A DNA stretch of 64,000 nt, from positions 1-64,000 of the forward strand of contig CAVRUD010000016.1 in assembly GCA_963724285.1 (NCBI GenBank), in the 5' to 3' direction. Below are positions 16,758-25,589 of the stretch, piece by piece. How positions within the stretch are numbered: the stretch's first letter is position 1; the number at the start of each line of letters is the position of its first letter. Below the pieces are notes generated by a model. That model saw nothing but the letters and a program-made list of their open reading frames with translations, had not been told where the DNA came from and ran no database searches. This stretch comes from CAVRUD01 sp963724285. GTDB lineage: Bacteria; Chloroflexota; Chloroflexia; Thermomicrobiales; UBA6265. The translations under genes and the position numbers were made by a program.

Positions 16758-18176
16758 GTGAACCTTCTCTTGATGACCGACTCGTACAAGGCGGGCCACG
16801 CCCGCTCCTACCCGCCGAGGATGACCAACCTCTACGCCTACGCCGAGGCCCGAGGCGGGCCGTTCCCGGCGACGGTCTTCTTCGGCGAGCAGTACTACCG
16901 TCAGCGCTACCTGGCAGGGGCAGTGGTCCGGCCGGAGGACGTCGATGAGGCGGAGGCGTTCTGGACCGCCCACTTCGGGCGGGACGACTATTTTCCGGCC
17001 GATGCCTGGCGGCGCCTGGTGGCGACCCACGATGGCCGCCTGCCACTGCGGATCAAAGCGGCGCCGGAGGGCACCCTGGTGCCACCGCACAACGTCCTGA
17101 TGACCGTCGAGAGCACCGACCCTGACTTCCCCTGGGTGGTGACCTTCTTCGAGACGCTGCTCCTCAAGGTCTGGTACCCGACGACGATCGCGACCCAATC
17201 CTTCTTCATCCGGCAGCGGATCAGGGAGCAACTCGCCCGCTCCGGCGGGGTTGCGAGCAGCCCGGACTTCATGTGCCACGACTTCGGCTACCGGGGCTGC
17301 TCTTCCGAGGAGACCGCCGCGATCGGGGCCGCCGCCCACCTCCTCTCCTTCCAGGGAACCGACACCGTCGCCGGGATCAGGATGCTGCGGGAGTTCTACG
17401 GGACGGACATGCCGGCCTTCTCGATCCCGGCGACGGAGCACTCCGTCATCTGTGCCTTCGGCCACGACGGGGAGGAGGCGGCCTTCGCCCACCATCTCGC
17501 GACCTTTCCGACCGGCACCATCGCCTGCGTCTCCGACACCTACGACGTCTTCAACGCGGTCGAACACCTTTGGGGCGGGACGCTGCGGGAGGCGGTCGCC
17601 GGTCGCGATGGGACGCTGGTGATCCGGCCCGACTCCGGCGACCCGCTGGAGGTCGTCCCGTGGTGCCTGGAGGCGCTGGGGCGCCGCTTCGGGACGACGA
17701 CGAACGGGGCGGGCTTCAGGGTGCTGGACGGGCAGGTCCGGGTGATCCAGGGGGACGGGATGGAATATCGTTCGATCGGGGCGCTCTACGAGCGGATCGT
17801 CGACCTCGGCTGGGCGGCGGAGAACCTGACGGTCGGGTCCGGCGGCGGGCTCTTGCAGAAGGTCAACCGCGACACCTTCGGCTTCGCCTTCAAGGCGTCC
17901 GAGGTGACGGTCGACGGCGAGGTCCGCCCGATCTCGAAGACACCGGTCACCGACCCGAGCAAGCGCTCGAAGGTGGGTCGAATGAAGCTGCTTCGCCGCG
18001 ACGGCGCCTACACGACGGTCCTGCAGACGCTGGACCCGGCGGGCTACGCGGCAGCCAACGATCTGCTGGAGACCGTCTTCGAGGACGGCGAGTCCAGCAG
18101 GATCGAGGATCTGGAGACGATCCGGGCGCGGGTGCGCGCGCAGGAGGCCGAGATCGAGGGGTTTCCTGTCTCGTAG
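16758..18176 (+). CDS. nadV: Nicotinamide phosphoribosyltransferase (NAMPT type)
   Basis: A 472-residue type II phosphoribosyltransferase that would convert nicotinamide and PRPP to nicotinamide mononucleotide for NAD salvage. The NAMPT-type motifs are HDFGYRGCSSEETA at residues 174-187, FQGTDTVAG at 198-206, FSIPATEHSV at 221-230 with the catalytic His228, RPDSGDP at 290-296, and SGGGLLQKVNRDT near 366. These favour NAMPT over nicotinate phosphoribosyltransferase. Start GTG 16758 follows GGGAAGAAAG. No other NAD gene is adjacent. Confidence 0.9.
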   Translation: MNLLLMTDSYKAGHARSYPPRMTNLYAYAEARGGPFPATVFFGEQYYRQRYLAGAVVRPEDVDEAEAFWTAHFGRDDYFPADAWRRLVATHDGRLPLRIKAAPEGTLVPPHNVLMTVESTDPDFPWVVTFFETLLLKVWYPTTIATQSFFIRQRIREQLARSGGVASSPDFMCHDFGYRGCSSEETAAIGAAAHLLSFQGTDTVAGIRMLREFYGTDMPAFSIPATEHSVICAFGHDGEEAAFAHHLATFPTGTIACVSDTYDVFNAVEHLWGGTLREAVAGRDGTLVIRPDSGDPLEVVPWCLEALGRRFGTTTNGAGFRVLDGQVRVIQGDGMEYRSIGALYERIVDLGWAAENLTVGSGGGLLQKVNRDTFGFAFKASEVTVDGEVRPISKTPVTDPSKRSKVGRMKLLRRDGAYTTVLQTLDPAGYAAANDLLETVFEDGESSRIEDLETIRARVRAQEAEIEGFPVS

Positions 18177-18194
18177 ACGGTGGCTACGAGGTTG

Positions 18195-18731
18195 CTACGA
18201 ACTGGCCGCGATGGTCTCCGGGACGTAGGGGGCTTCGGGTTCGATCTCCCCAACGAACTCCGGCAAGTTGGTATGCCCGAGCAGTTGGCGCACGGCCTGG
18301 GCTTCCCCGATGTGGAAGAAGTAGTGGTAGGTCACCCGCCGCACCATAGTGCCGATCGATTCATCGTGCGGCCGGCCGTTGATGACCATACGGGTCTGGA
18401 GCGATGCGGTCGTCAGCTCGTCGAGCCACGGATCAGCCTTCGCGGTCACCGCCCGCCAGGCGGCCCACATCTCGGCGATGGACGGCGTCGAGGCTGGGCT
18501 GCCGTATCCGGCGATCCCGTCGAGCTCCGCCATGAAGTCCCGCCCCTGTGCCCGCCATAGCCAGTAGCGCCGCTCTTGCGAGGCAAGGTGCCCGACCATC
18601 CAGCCGAGGCTGTTGATCGGCGGAAACCGGCGGAACCCTTCCTCTTCGGTCACGCCCTCGAAGGCGCGCACGAACTCGCTCCGGGCAAACCGCAACTGCT
18701 GGACGAGGGGGTGGGGCACATTGTCCTCCAT
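18195..18731 (-). CDS. DinB-family protein
   Basis: A 178-residue four-helix-bundle protein of the DinB/YfiT group. Metal-ligand histidines are seen in SLGWMVGHLASQERRYW near residue 42 and VTYHYFFHIGEAQAVRQ near 133. DinB relatives include thiol-transfer enzymes and damage-inducible proteins of unknown function. ATG 18731 overlaps a GGAGG. GTG 18719, five bases after that GGAGG, is an equally good or better start. A second DinB gene lies at 24962. Confidence 0.82.
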   Translation of the reverse strand: MEDNVPHPLVQQLRFARSEFVRAFEGVTEEEGFRRFPPINSLGWMVGHLASQERRYWLWRAQGRDFMAELDGIAGYGSPASTPSIAEMWAAWRAVTAKADPWLDELTTASLQTRMVINGRPHDESIGTMVRRVTYHYFFHIGEAQAVRQLLGHTNLPEFVGEIEPEAPYVPETIAASS

Positions 18732-19020
18732 TGAGTCTATCGAATGTTTGCACCGTATTGGTGCCGCCCGGGATTGACATCTCGGGCTACCTCTCGGAAG
18801 TCCCTCGTATAGTCGTAGTGGTAGTGGTGTCGTCGTCCGTGAAGTCCCTGGATCTGGCGACGGTCGTGCCGGAGTGAGGACGCGACGCCACCGCCCGGTC
18901 CCGCGGCGACGCCCTCGGACGGGTACTGGGGCTCACGGACGCCCGCATCAACGAGGCCGAGGGTCGGCGCGGTCGCCGGGCAGCCCCGGACAGCGACGAG
19001 GATGCGGACAGGAGGCGAGG

Positions 19021-19997
19021 ATGGGCGAGCCGGCGCGCTTCCTTGGGATCGACGTGGCCAAGGCGTGGTTGGACGTGGCGGAGGTCCCCGGCGGCCGGAG
19101 CTGGCGGGTGGCCAACGACGAGGCGGGCTGGCCGCGGTTGATCGCCGAGCTCGGCGGCGGCGGGGCGGTGCTGGTGGGGGTGGAGGCCAGCGGCGGCTAC
19201 GAGGTCGGGCTGGTGACGGCCTTGGACCTGGCGGGGCGGGGATCGCCCCGGTGGTGGCCAACCCCCTCGCCACCCGGCGCTTCGCCCAGAGCCTGGGGCG
19301 GCGGGCCAAGACCGACCGGATCGCCGCGGCGATGCTGGCCGAGTACGGCGCGCGGATGCGGCCCACGCCGCGGCCGCTCCCGGACGCCACCGCCCGCACC
19401 GTGCCGGCGTTGGTGGCGCGGCACCGCCAATTGACCAAGATGCTGGTGGAGGAGCAGAACCGCCGCCACCAGGCCTCGCCGCTGCTGCGCCCCGGGGTGG
19501 AGGCCCGCATCGCCTGGCTGGAGCGCCCGCGGGCCGAGGTGGACCGCCTCCTGCAAAGCGCGGTGGCCGCCGACCCGGCCTGGCGGGCCCGGGTGGCGGT
19601 GCTCGACAGCGCCCCGGGGATCGGGTTCCTGACCGCGACGCTGCTGGCGGTGGGGGTGCCGGAGTTGGGGAGCTGCACCGCCAAGGAGGGCGCGGCCCTG
19701 GTCGGGGTGGCGCCGTGGGCGGCGGAGAGCGGCCAGCACCGCGGGCAGCGCCGCATCGCCGGCGGCCGGAGCGCCGTGCGCCACGGCCTCTACGAGGCGC
19801 TGACGTCCACGGTCCGCTGCGACCCGACCTTCGGGGCGCACGACGCGCGCCTCAACGCCGCGGGCAAACCCCACAAGCTGGCGATGGTGGCGTGCATGCG
19901 GCGCCTCCTCGGCATCCTGACGGTGATGCTGCGCGACGGCCTCACCTGGCAGCAACCACGGGTCGGCCAGGGGCACTTCTTGGGACTCCCTCCTTGA
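19021..19997 (+). pseudogene. IS110-family transposase, frameshifted near 19230-19241
   Basis: The N-terminus (RFLGIDVAKAWLDVAE and VGVEASGGYE) is the DEDD RuvC-like start of IS110 transposases. The rest lies in another frame: VVANPLATRRFAQSLGRRAK, TDRIAAAMLAEYGARMRP, then the C-terminal helix-hairpin-helix part SAPGIGFLTATLLA and the serine-bearing region near GGRSAVRHGLYEAL. The break falls in GCGGGGCGGGG. Loss of one G, or a 5-base duplication, would explain it. IS110 elements lack terminal repeats, so exact ends cannot be set. TTGACATC occurs on both sides (near 18776 and 19994). Confidence 0.85.
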
Positions 19998-20058
19998 CAT
20001 CCAACACGGTTACTCCGGGACTGAGCACGAACCCGGCGGCAACGGCGGGTTTCGATAG

Positions 20059-20247
20059 GCGCTCTTAGCTGGAGCGTGGGAGGGCCGCGCGGACGGCCCG
20101 CTGACCCCGGAGCTGCTTTTCTGGCACGCGATTGCCGCCTACAACATGGGCGGCCACGACGACGAGGCGCGAGACCGGATCTGGGCGCGGCCGCTGCGCA
20201 AGTACCCAGATTCGATCTGGGCGCACCGGTTGCCCTGGGACACGTAG
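20059..20247 (+). pseudogene. C-terminal fragment of an unidentified protein
   Basis: An open frame after a TAG at 20056 reads AWEGRADGPLTPELLFWHAI, then AYNMGGHDDEARDRIW and KYPDSIWAHRLPWDT, ending at a stop at 20247. The composition and helix-like pattern resemble a real TPR-like tail (a DUF1028-type C-terminus is one possibility). There is no start codon and no upstream domain. It lies directly downstream of the IS110 copy, which probably removed the rest. Confidence 0.45.
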
Positions 20248-20296
20248 GGGACGGGACTGCCCGCCCACTCTCGGCGAAAGCAATCGGGCAGAAAAA

Positions 20297-20329
20297 CACG
20301 AACCCGGCCAGTGATGGGCCGGGTTCGTG
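20297..20329 (-). terminator. Intrinsic terminator downstream of terC
   Basis: A perfect 13-bp stem (CACGAACCCGGCC and its complement) with a 7-base loop. On the minus strand it is followed by TTTTT. It lies about 215 bases after the TerC stop and faces the right way to end that transcript. Confidence 0.75.
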
Positions 20330-20541
20330 CGGGGAAGGGGAGGGGTGGAGCGTGTGCGGCGCTCCACTGGCTTGGGAGAGAGCATCGGTTTTGTGTTTGG
20401 GGCGACGCTCTCAACCCTATCTACGCAACCCCCTCCGAAAAGGTTTTCCGGATCGTGACCACCGGTCAAGAAATGTATCCCACGCTACAAAAAAAACGGG
20501 GCGTACCTGGCAACCACCGGTCGGTCGATACCGACCAACGT

Positions 20542-21249
20542 CTACCCGTGATCCGCCAACGGCTTCTGACCGGTATTCCCCGTCGAGCGGGCCATACCGC
20601 GCTGGGCGCGCAGCGCAGCGGCGAACATGATCGCGGTGACGACGGTGGAAATCGCGAGCACCTCGATCGAGTTGAACGCCCGGATGTTGTCGTGGATGAT
20701 CGGATCCTCGAGCAGCATCTCCACCGCGGTCCAGACGAGGATCGCCGCGCCGACGTAGACCAGGATCGGGTAGTTGGTCAGGAGACGGGCGACCAATCCA
20801 CTTCCCAACAGCAAAATCGGGATCGAGAGCAGCAGGCCGAAGATCAGCAGTTCTATATGGCCGTCCGAGGCGGCGCCGACCGCCAGGATGTTATCAAGGC
20901 TCATGACGACATCGGCAAGCACGATTGTCTGGATCGCCTCCCGCAGGGAGCCGGCCTCATGGATATTGGCGTGCGCGTCGTGCGGCTTCAGGAGCTTATA
21001 GGCGACGTAGAGCAGCAGGACGCCGCCGATGGCCTGGAGGTACGGGATATCCAGGAGGAGGGTGGCCATCGCCGTGAACAGAATTCGGAGACCGACGGCG
21101 CCGGCGCCGCCCCAGACGATGGCTTTGCGCCGGTTCTCTGGCGAGAGCCGCCGGGCGGCCATACCAATGACGACGGCATTATCGCCAGACAGGATCAGGT
21201 CGAAGATGATGATCGACACCAATGCGGTAAGAGTATCGAACTCGAACAC
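20542..21249 (-). CDS. TerC-family integral membrane protein
   Basis: About seven membrane helices and the two acidic TerC motifs, IIFDLILSGDNAVVIGMAAR near the N-terminus and VLADVVMSLDNILAVGAAS in the middle. This places it in the TerC/YkoY/YjbE group, in which several members export manganese or load metal onto exported proteins. GTG 21249 is preferred because AAGGAG lies 11-16 bases upstream; the frame also opens at GTG 21276. I looked upstream for a yybP-ykoY manganese riboswitch and saw no convincing match. Confidence 0.85.
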   Translation of the reverse strand: MFEFDTLTALVSIIIFDLILSGDNAVVIGMAARRLSPENRRKAIVWGGAGAVGLRILFTAMATLLLDIPYLQAIGGVLLLYVAYKLLKPHDAHANIHEAGSLREAIQTIVLADVVMSLDNILAVGAASDGHIELLIFGLLLSIPILLLGSGLVARLLTNYPILVYVGAAILVWTAVEMLLEDPIIHDNIRAFNSIEVLAISTVVTAIMFAAALRAQRGMARSTGNTGQKPLADHG

Positions 21250-21485
21250 GTAGCAGAAAGCTCCTTCGAGTGGCACAAAGGGAAGGCAGGCGACCCAGTC
21301 GGCTTTGTCCAGGTGGCCTGTTCAGTGTACGCAATCTTGACGCCGGAAGGCGGGGACTAGATTACGCGCCGCGGGGCACCCTGCGCGATCGGCTAGGTTG
21401 GGGCCCCCTCGATGAGGCGGATGCCGCGCGATTGCCCATGCCTTAGGATCGGACGCATGAATGGCAGCGGCGTGGCAGGGATACG

Positions 21486-21977
21486 ATGGTGTATGGATTC
21501 TACTGGTTGATTTCGGGTGCGCTGGCGGGGTGTGCGCGGCCCGGCCTGCGCTGGGATGGGCCGCGTTCCTTTGACGACGGTGACATCGACGCCGATCTGG
21601 CGTCGTTGCGGACCCAGGGGATCGGCGCCCTGCTCTCCCTGACGGAGACATCGCTGGAGGCCGAGGCGATCGGTCGCAACGGCCTGAGCAGCCTGCACCT
21701 GCCGGTGCCAGACTTTCATGCGCCCAGCCCCGACCAACTGCGCGAGGCGCTGACCTTTATCGACCGGCACCGGTCGGAGGGTCTCGGCGTGGCGGTCCAC
21801 TGCCGGGCGGGGATGGGCCGGACCGGCACCGTGCTGGCCGCCTACCTGATCCGCGGCGGCGCGACCCCCGACGACGCTATCCGGGCCGTCCGCGAGGTCT
21901 GCCCCCACGCGGTCGAGAGCAAACCCCAGGTCGAGGCGCTCAAGGAGTTTGCGCGGCGGAGGGATTGGTTGGTGTAG
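21486..21977 (+). CDS. Dual-specificity / protein tyrosine phosphatase
   Basis: A 163-residue cysteine phosphatase. VHCRAGMGRTG at residues 105-115 is the CX5R loop (Cys106, Arg112), and Asp76 in PVPDFHAPS is the likely general acid. The N-terminal FYWLISGALAGCARPG resembles bacterial and archaeal small DSP proteins. It could act on phosphotyrosine or on phosphorylated metabolites; the sequence does not decide. Monocistronic. Confidence 0.88.
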   Translation: MVYGFYWLISGALAGCARPGLRWDGPRSFDDGDIDADLASLRTQGIGALLSLTETSLEAEAIGRNGLSSLHLPVPDFHAPSPDQLREALTFIDRHRSEGLGVAVHCRAGMGRTGTVLAAYLIRGGATPDDAIRAVREVCPHAVESKPQVEALKEFARRRDWLV

Positions 21978-22022
21978 CCGAACCTGAGAGGTTCCTTCAA
22001 TGCCGCCGGTCGGTCGTGGACC

Positions 22023-22136
22023 CCAGGTTGATGAAGGTTGCGGAGTTGATTGCGGGTTGTTTGGAGCGACGCCATCTCCCGTCCCAGCACCGTCCCCAAA
22101 AATCGATGATCTATTCCGCAACCTCCATAAACCTGG
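22023..22136. repeat. Miniature inverted-repeat element, family B, copy 1 (114 bp)
   Basis: The ends are 21-base inverted repeats with two mismatches (CCAGGTTGATGAAGGTTGCGG against CCGCAACCTCCATAAACCTGG). No gene lies inside. The core ATG(A/G)AGGTTGCGGA(G/A)(T/C)TGAT and its complement recur at 28890-28984, which makes this a dispersed family. Confidence 0.85.
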
Positions 22137-22295
22137 CGCCGAACCGACGAAGTCCCTCCGAGACTGGTCCCGAGGGGCAATCTCAGTCGGTTTTGGAAGT
22201 CGCTTTGTAGTGGGATGAAGGGGGCGTAGAGTGGCCGATTCGGTAGAATGCGCGCTCGGCTTTGTCCCAGCGGTGGCGGCGATGAGGGTGTCGAT

Positions 22296-22497
22296 TTAGA
22301 GCACGTCGTTGATGGCGCTCTTGTGGTCGCGGAACGCCGGAAAGCTCAAAAAGTACTCGATCATTTCCCCGTAGATGATGCAGCTGGTCGCTGCCTCGTC
22401 GCGGTCAATCCAGGGCGAGAGCAAGCGTACGGCATCCGGGCGTCCCCGAAGATACGCAGCAAGCGGAGTCGTGTCGAAGAGATAGCGCCTGATTCAT
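22296..22497 (-). pseudogene. PIN-domain (VapC-like) toxin relic
   Basis: ATG 22497 overlaps the stop of the upstream antitoxin-like gene (ATGA), as in VapBC operons. One extra G after the third codon puts the conserved part out of frame. That part reads RYLFDTTPLAAYLRGRPDAV, then TSCIIYGEMIEYFLSF, with the first PIN Asp and the Glu visible. It stops at TAA 22296-22298, and IDTLIAATAG continues just beyond, so the middle of the domain has been deleted. The gene cannot encode an active PIN nuclease. Confidence 0.65.
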
Positions 22498-22761
22498 CGT
22501 CGTCCCAGGCAAACTCGATGGGGGGTCGGGGTGCGCTCATATCGGATGCGATCCAGGGCATCCAGCCTCTCGTCGCAGTCGATGTCGCCCCACGCGCCGG
22601 CCGCCGCTTTCGCCCGCTCGATGTCCTCGCGGGTCACGGAGGCGTCCGCGTCCTCCTCGGTGTAGCAGGGGCGCCAGCGGGCGGGGTCGCCGCGGTCCGG
22701 GATGGAGATGATCGGCTCGTCGTCGAGGGCGGAGACCTCCGGATCGTCGGCGGAGGGCCAT
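22494..22761 (-). pseudogene. Antitoxin-like partner of the PIN relic, +1 shift after the second codon
   Basis: From ATG 22761 the frame reads Met-Ala. One extra C then separates it from the main frame, SADDPEVSALDDEPIISIP and YTEEDADASVTREDIERAKA, which runs to the stop at 22494. The small, acidic, helix-rich protein and the ATGA overlap with a PIN gene suggest an antitoxin. No known family is recognised. In the main frame the only start is an implausible TTG at 22805. Confidence 0.45.
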
Positions 22762-22871
22762 GGCGGTGCTCTTAACCGGGATGGGCTATGACGACGAGGA
22801 TACAACGGATGCAGGATGATCGTGTTGGATTGCGTCTAACCGCTCCATAGCCCTAACTTCGTCAGTGGCTA

Positions 22872-23755
22872 AATGGTCCATCCGGCAAGTCCGGAGTAGC
22901 ATGGGGCGCGATGAGCGGCGGCCCCCGGGCACCCCCCGCCGACGGCGCGCTGTGACCGAGGCGGCGGCGGCCGGGCGCCGCGCGCCGGCCCACGTCCTCC
23001 AGACCGAGGCCCGCCGTCGCGCGCCCGCCCGGATCGGCTGGCTGGCCCACCAGGGGCGGCGCGCGCCCCAGATCTCCGCCGCGCGCGGCGGCGGGCCGGC
23101 CACCGCCCGGACCCGGGTCACCCGCTTCCCCGCCGCCGGCCGGGCCCTGGACCGGCGGGCGGCGCGCCGCCATGAGGGGCATAGGGCAGCGCGATCACGC
23201 GCGGCCGCCGCGGCGAGATCCTGGCCGCCGAGGGCGTGCGCTGGCGCCGGCAGGGGGACCGGCTCGGCGAGCGGGCCGTTCCCCGCCCCCGTCCGCACCA
23301 GGGGGCGATCGTCGCCCTCGTCGAGGCGCCGCCTGCGGGCTGCGTCGTGATCGGCTGCGCCGCGCCGGGGTCGGCGGCGGCCACGCGCCTCCCCGGAGCG
23401 CGGGCGCGCCGCCCCGACCCGGCCGGGCCCGGCGGGGGAGGGCCACCCAGGCGGCCGCCGACGGCCGCCGGGGCGAGGGCGCCGTCTTCGCCGCCCGCTC
23501 GCCCAGCGGGCGGGGAGGCCCCGACGGCGGCCGTCGACTGGGCGGCTGCGCGCCACGTGGGGCGCCCCACCGGGGCGGGGCGGGGCCTGGGACGACGGGG
23601 CGGCCGCGCGGGGCGACGCGGTCCTCGCCGACCTCCGCGCCCCCCGAGCGCTGGGCGCGCTGCGCGGGGCGCTCGGGCACCCGCGCCGGGCGTCCGTCGT
23701 CCCGCCGGCGTCGTCCGCCCGCCGATGGCCGCATAGACTTGCCGGATGGACCACT
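22872..23755 (+). mobile_element. Decayed IS630-type element flanked by TA
   Basis: Twenty-base inverted repeats with one mismatch mark the ends (AATGGTCCATCCGGCAAGTC at 22872-22891; its complement ends at 23755). TA lies directly outside each end, the target duplication of IS630/Tc1-type elements. The interior is extremely GC-rich. Scraps of an IS630 transposase survive in several frames: GRRAPQISAARGGGPATART, then RGEILAAEGVRWRRQG, then RATQAADGRRGEGAVFAARS. Stops and shifts separate them, so it is a dead copy. Confidence 0.75.
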
Positions 23756-23757
23756 TA

Positions 23758-23908
23758 GTGGACCGTCAACCGTCATTTGCCGTTGGGCGCGCCGTTGACG
23801 GGGCATCCACGTGCGGCGCCCTGGTCCCAACCGGGACCGTCCCGGCGGGCAAGCCGGGCAGGGCAAGCCCTGCCCCTACCGGGTGGCGAATCATGCGTGA
23901 CGGTCCAC
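23758..23908. repeat. TA-flanked miniature element abutting the IS630 relic
   Basis: Perfect 11-base inverted ends, GTGGACCGTCA and TGACGGTCCAC, are each bounded by TA (23756-23757 and 23909-23910). The left TA is also the right TA of the IS630 relic. Its end sequence resembles the IS630 ends (AGTGGTCCATC), so that transposase family could have moved it. Inside is a GGGCAGGGCAAGCCCTGCCC hairpin. The right end supplies the stop codon of the acyltransferase gene. Confidence 0.75.
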
Positions 23909-24969
23909 TAGGGGGCTTTATTCGGCAACTCGAACCACCCCGCCCCCCCATGCCAGTGCCTTCCCGCCTTGATGTGGGCGATGACGGCACGTTCCAGGGT
24001 GGTGGTCTGGGGATAGGCGTCCAGTGGGAGATCGCTTCGGCCGAAGACGAAGCGCAGGATGGACGCGTCGTTCTCGTCGAAGCGATAGGCGATCTGGAAA
24101 CGGTCGATGAACCGGATGATGTTCGAGGTGGTGGGCAGGTACTCGCGCAAGTCGTCGTCCAACATCCACGAGTAGCAGACCGCGTAGATGAAACGCTCCT
24201 CCGGGAAGTACCTGGGAAAGAACTCCATCGCCTGGGCAAACGCGGCGTCGCACGCTGCCGGTTCCATTGGTCCGGAGAAGCCCGGGATGTGGACCGAGAG
24301 GACGTGGTCTTCTGGGCTTGCATCGACGCCGGCAGCCCTCATTCCTGTGCTCGTGGTGTTGCCCAGGCGGCCGCGCTCAAATTGCAAGCGGCCCAGCTCG
24401 AAGAGGGCGCCACGGAGGTGCCGCTCCAGCCACCAGGGATCGGCAACGGCCAGGCTGTCCACCTGACGCCGCCCGTGTCGCAGGCTGCGGCCGAGGTCGG
24501 AAAAGGTCGCCCGGGACACCTCCGCCGGGATACCACGCTCGGCGTGGAACCGGCGCGAAAACGGAAGGGTAGCGAGGAAAACCCAGGCGTAAAACGCCCT
24601 CCCCACCAAGGCCGCCCTGCCCGGCGACACCGGCCAGCGCGGCATCATGGGCCAATTGCTCACCTCGCCCATCCCGGACACGATCAACCACGCACTGCGT
24701 TCCACCAGTTGCCAGAGTTCCGGCGAGCCCTCCAGCACCGCCAACGAGTCGATCAGCTCTGCCGCGTCCTCATCCGTCACGCCCAACTCGCGCAGGAGTT
24801 CGGGAAGTTCCGACCGGGTCGGGAGCACGAATTCGACCGGCGGATCGCCCCCTGCATCGAGCGAATCGAGCCAGGTCGAGGTCTCCTCCGTCGCGCGCAG
24901 GGTGTCAAATACGGCAGCCAGATCGATGTCGCCACCATTGTGGCGGTCCTTGGCCCGGAAATTACTCAC
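23908..24969 (-). CDS. GNAT-like acyltransferase domain protein
   Basis: A protein of about 353 residues starting at GTG 24969, which overlaps the end of the DinB gene by 8 bases (GGTGAGTAA). The sequence resembles the bacterial 'acyltransferase domain' family with two fused GNAT-like lobes: VLSVHIPGFSGPMEPAACD near residue 255 and WMLDDDLREYLPTTSNIIRF near 295 in the C-terminal part. The role is unknown. The stop TAG is formed by the TA target of the adjacent miniature element plus its terminal G, so the natural C-terminus may have been longer. Confidence 0.65.
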   Translation of the reverse strand: MSNFRAKDRHNGGDIDLAAVFDTLRATEETSTWLDSLDAGGDPPVEFVLPTRSELPELLRELGVTDEDAAELIDSLAVLEGSPELWQLVERSAWLIVSGMGEVSNWPMMPRWPVSPGRAALVGRAFYAWVFLATLPFSRRFHAERGIPAEVSRATFSDLGRSLRHGRRQVDSLAVADPWWLERHLRGALFELGRLQFERGRLGNTTSTGMRAAGVDASPEDHVLSVHIPGFSGPMEPAACDAAFAQAMEFFPRYFPEERFIYAVCYSWMLDDDLREYLPTTSNIIRFIDRFQIAYRFDENDASILRFVFGRSDLPLDAYPQTTTLERAVIAHIKAGRHWHGGAGWFELPNKAP

Positions 24970-25477
24970 CGACGGCGCCATCGATGCCCTCGCGGATGAA
25001 ATCGGCGTGGCCGTTGTGCCGGGCCAGTTCTTCCAGCATGTGAAAGGCAATCCATCGCAGCGTCAACCCTGCCTGACCCGGACCGGCGCCCTTGGCCAGA
25101 TCGTCCAGGTCGGCCGCGTTCAGGATGGCGCGCGCCTGCGTCGCTTCGGCGTCGGAGAAGGCGAGCACGTCGGCGGTGGTCTCCTCCGGCTCGATCCGCC
25201 AGTACCGGTTGGGATCGTCCGGATCCCAGAAGTGGGCCAGATCCTCGCCCATGAAGCACTCGCGCCACCAGGAGCGCTCGACGTCGGCGATGTGCTTGGT
25301 CAGACCGAGCAGACTCATCCCGGACGGCTGATGCGGCTGGCGCAATTGCTCGTCGGTCAGGCCCGCCAACTTGCAGCGCAGGGTCGCGCGGTGCCAATCG
25401 AGGAACGCCGCCAGCATCTCCTTTTCGGTGCCGGCCTCGGGCGGATCGATCCGGCTGCAATTCTCCAGCATTGCCAT
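24962..25477 (-). CDS. DinB-family protein (DUF664-like)
   Basis: A 171-residue helical-bundle protein. Typical features are FLDWHRATLRCKLAGLTDEQ, LTKHIADVERSWW with a ligand His near residue 62, and a C-terminal IAFHMLEELARHNGHADFI with further ligand His residues. This is the DUF664 type of DinB protein, often linked to thiol-dependent reactions in high-GC bacteria. It overlaps the downstream acyltransferase, so the two probably form an operon. Start ATG 25477. Confidence 0.88.
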   Translation of the reverse strand: MAMLENCSRIDPPEAGTEKEMLAAFLDWHRATLRCKLAGLTDEQLRQPHQPSGMSLLGLTKHIADVERSWWRECFMGEDLAHFWDPDDPNRYWRIEPEETTADVLAFSDAEATQARAILNAADLDDLAKGAGPGQAGLTLRWIAFHMLEELARHNGHADFIREGIDGAVGE

Positions 25478-25589
25478 CGTGGATCCGTCTCCTTGTCGTT
25501 GATCGCGGGCATCGTACGCGCCGGGCCAGTCGCGGCCACATGATGCGGGCTGCGGCTCCAGCCGTGCGAGTGCGCCGGGCAGGATCGGC

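Noticed and set aside
21250..21420. Possible yybP-ykoY manganese riboswitch upstream of terC
   Set aside because: The region is GC-rich with some hairpins, but the conserved loop sequences of that riboswitch could not be found on the minus strand.
22865..23798. Long overlapping open frames of 150-320 codons on both strands
   Set aside because: They result from very high GC inside a dead IS630; only scattered transposase scraps match a family.
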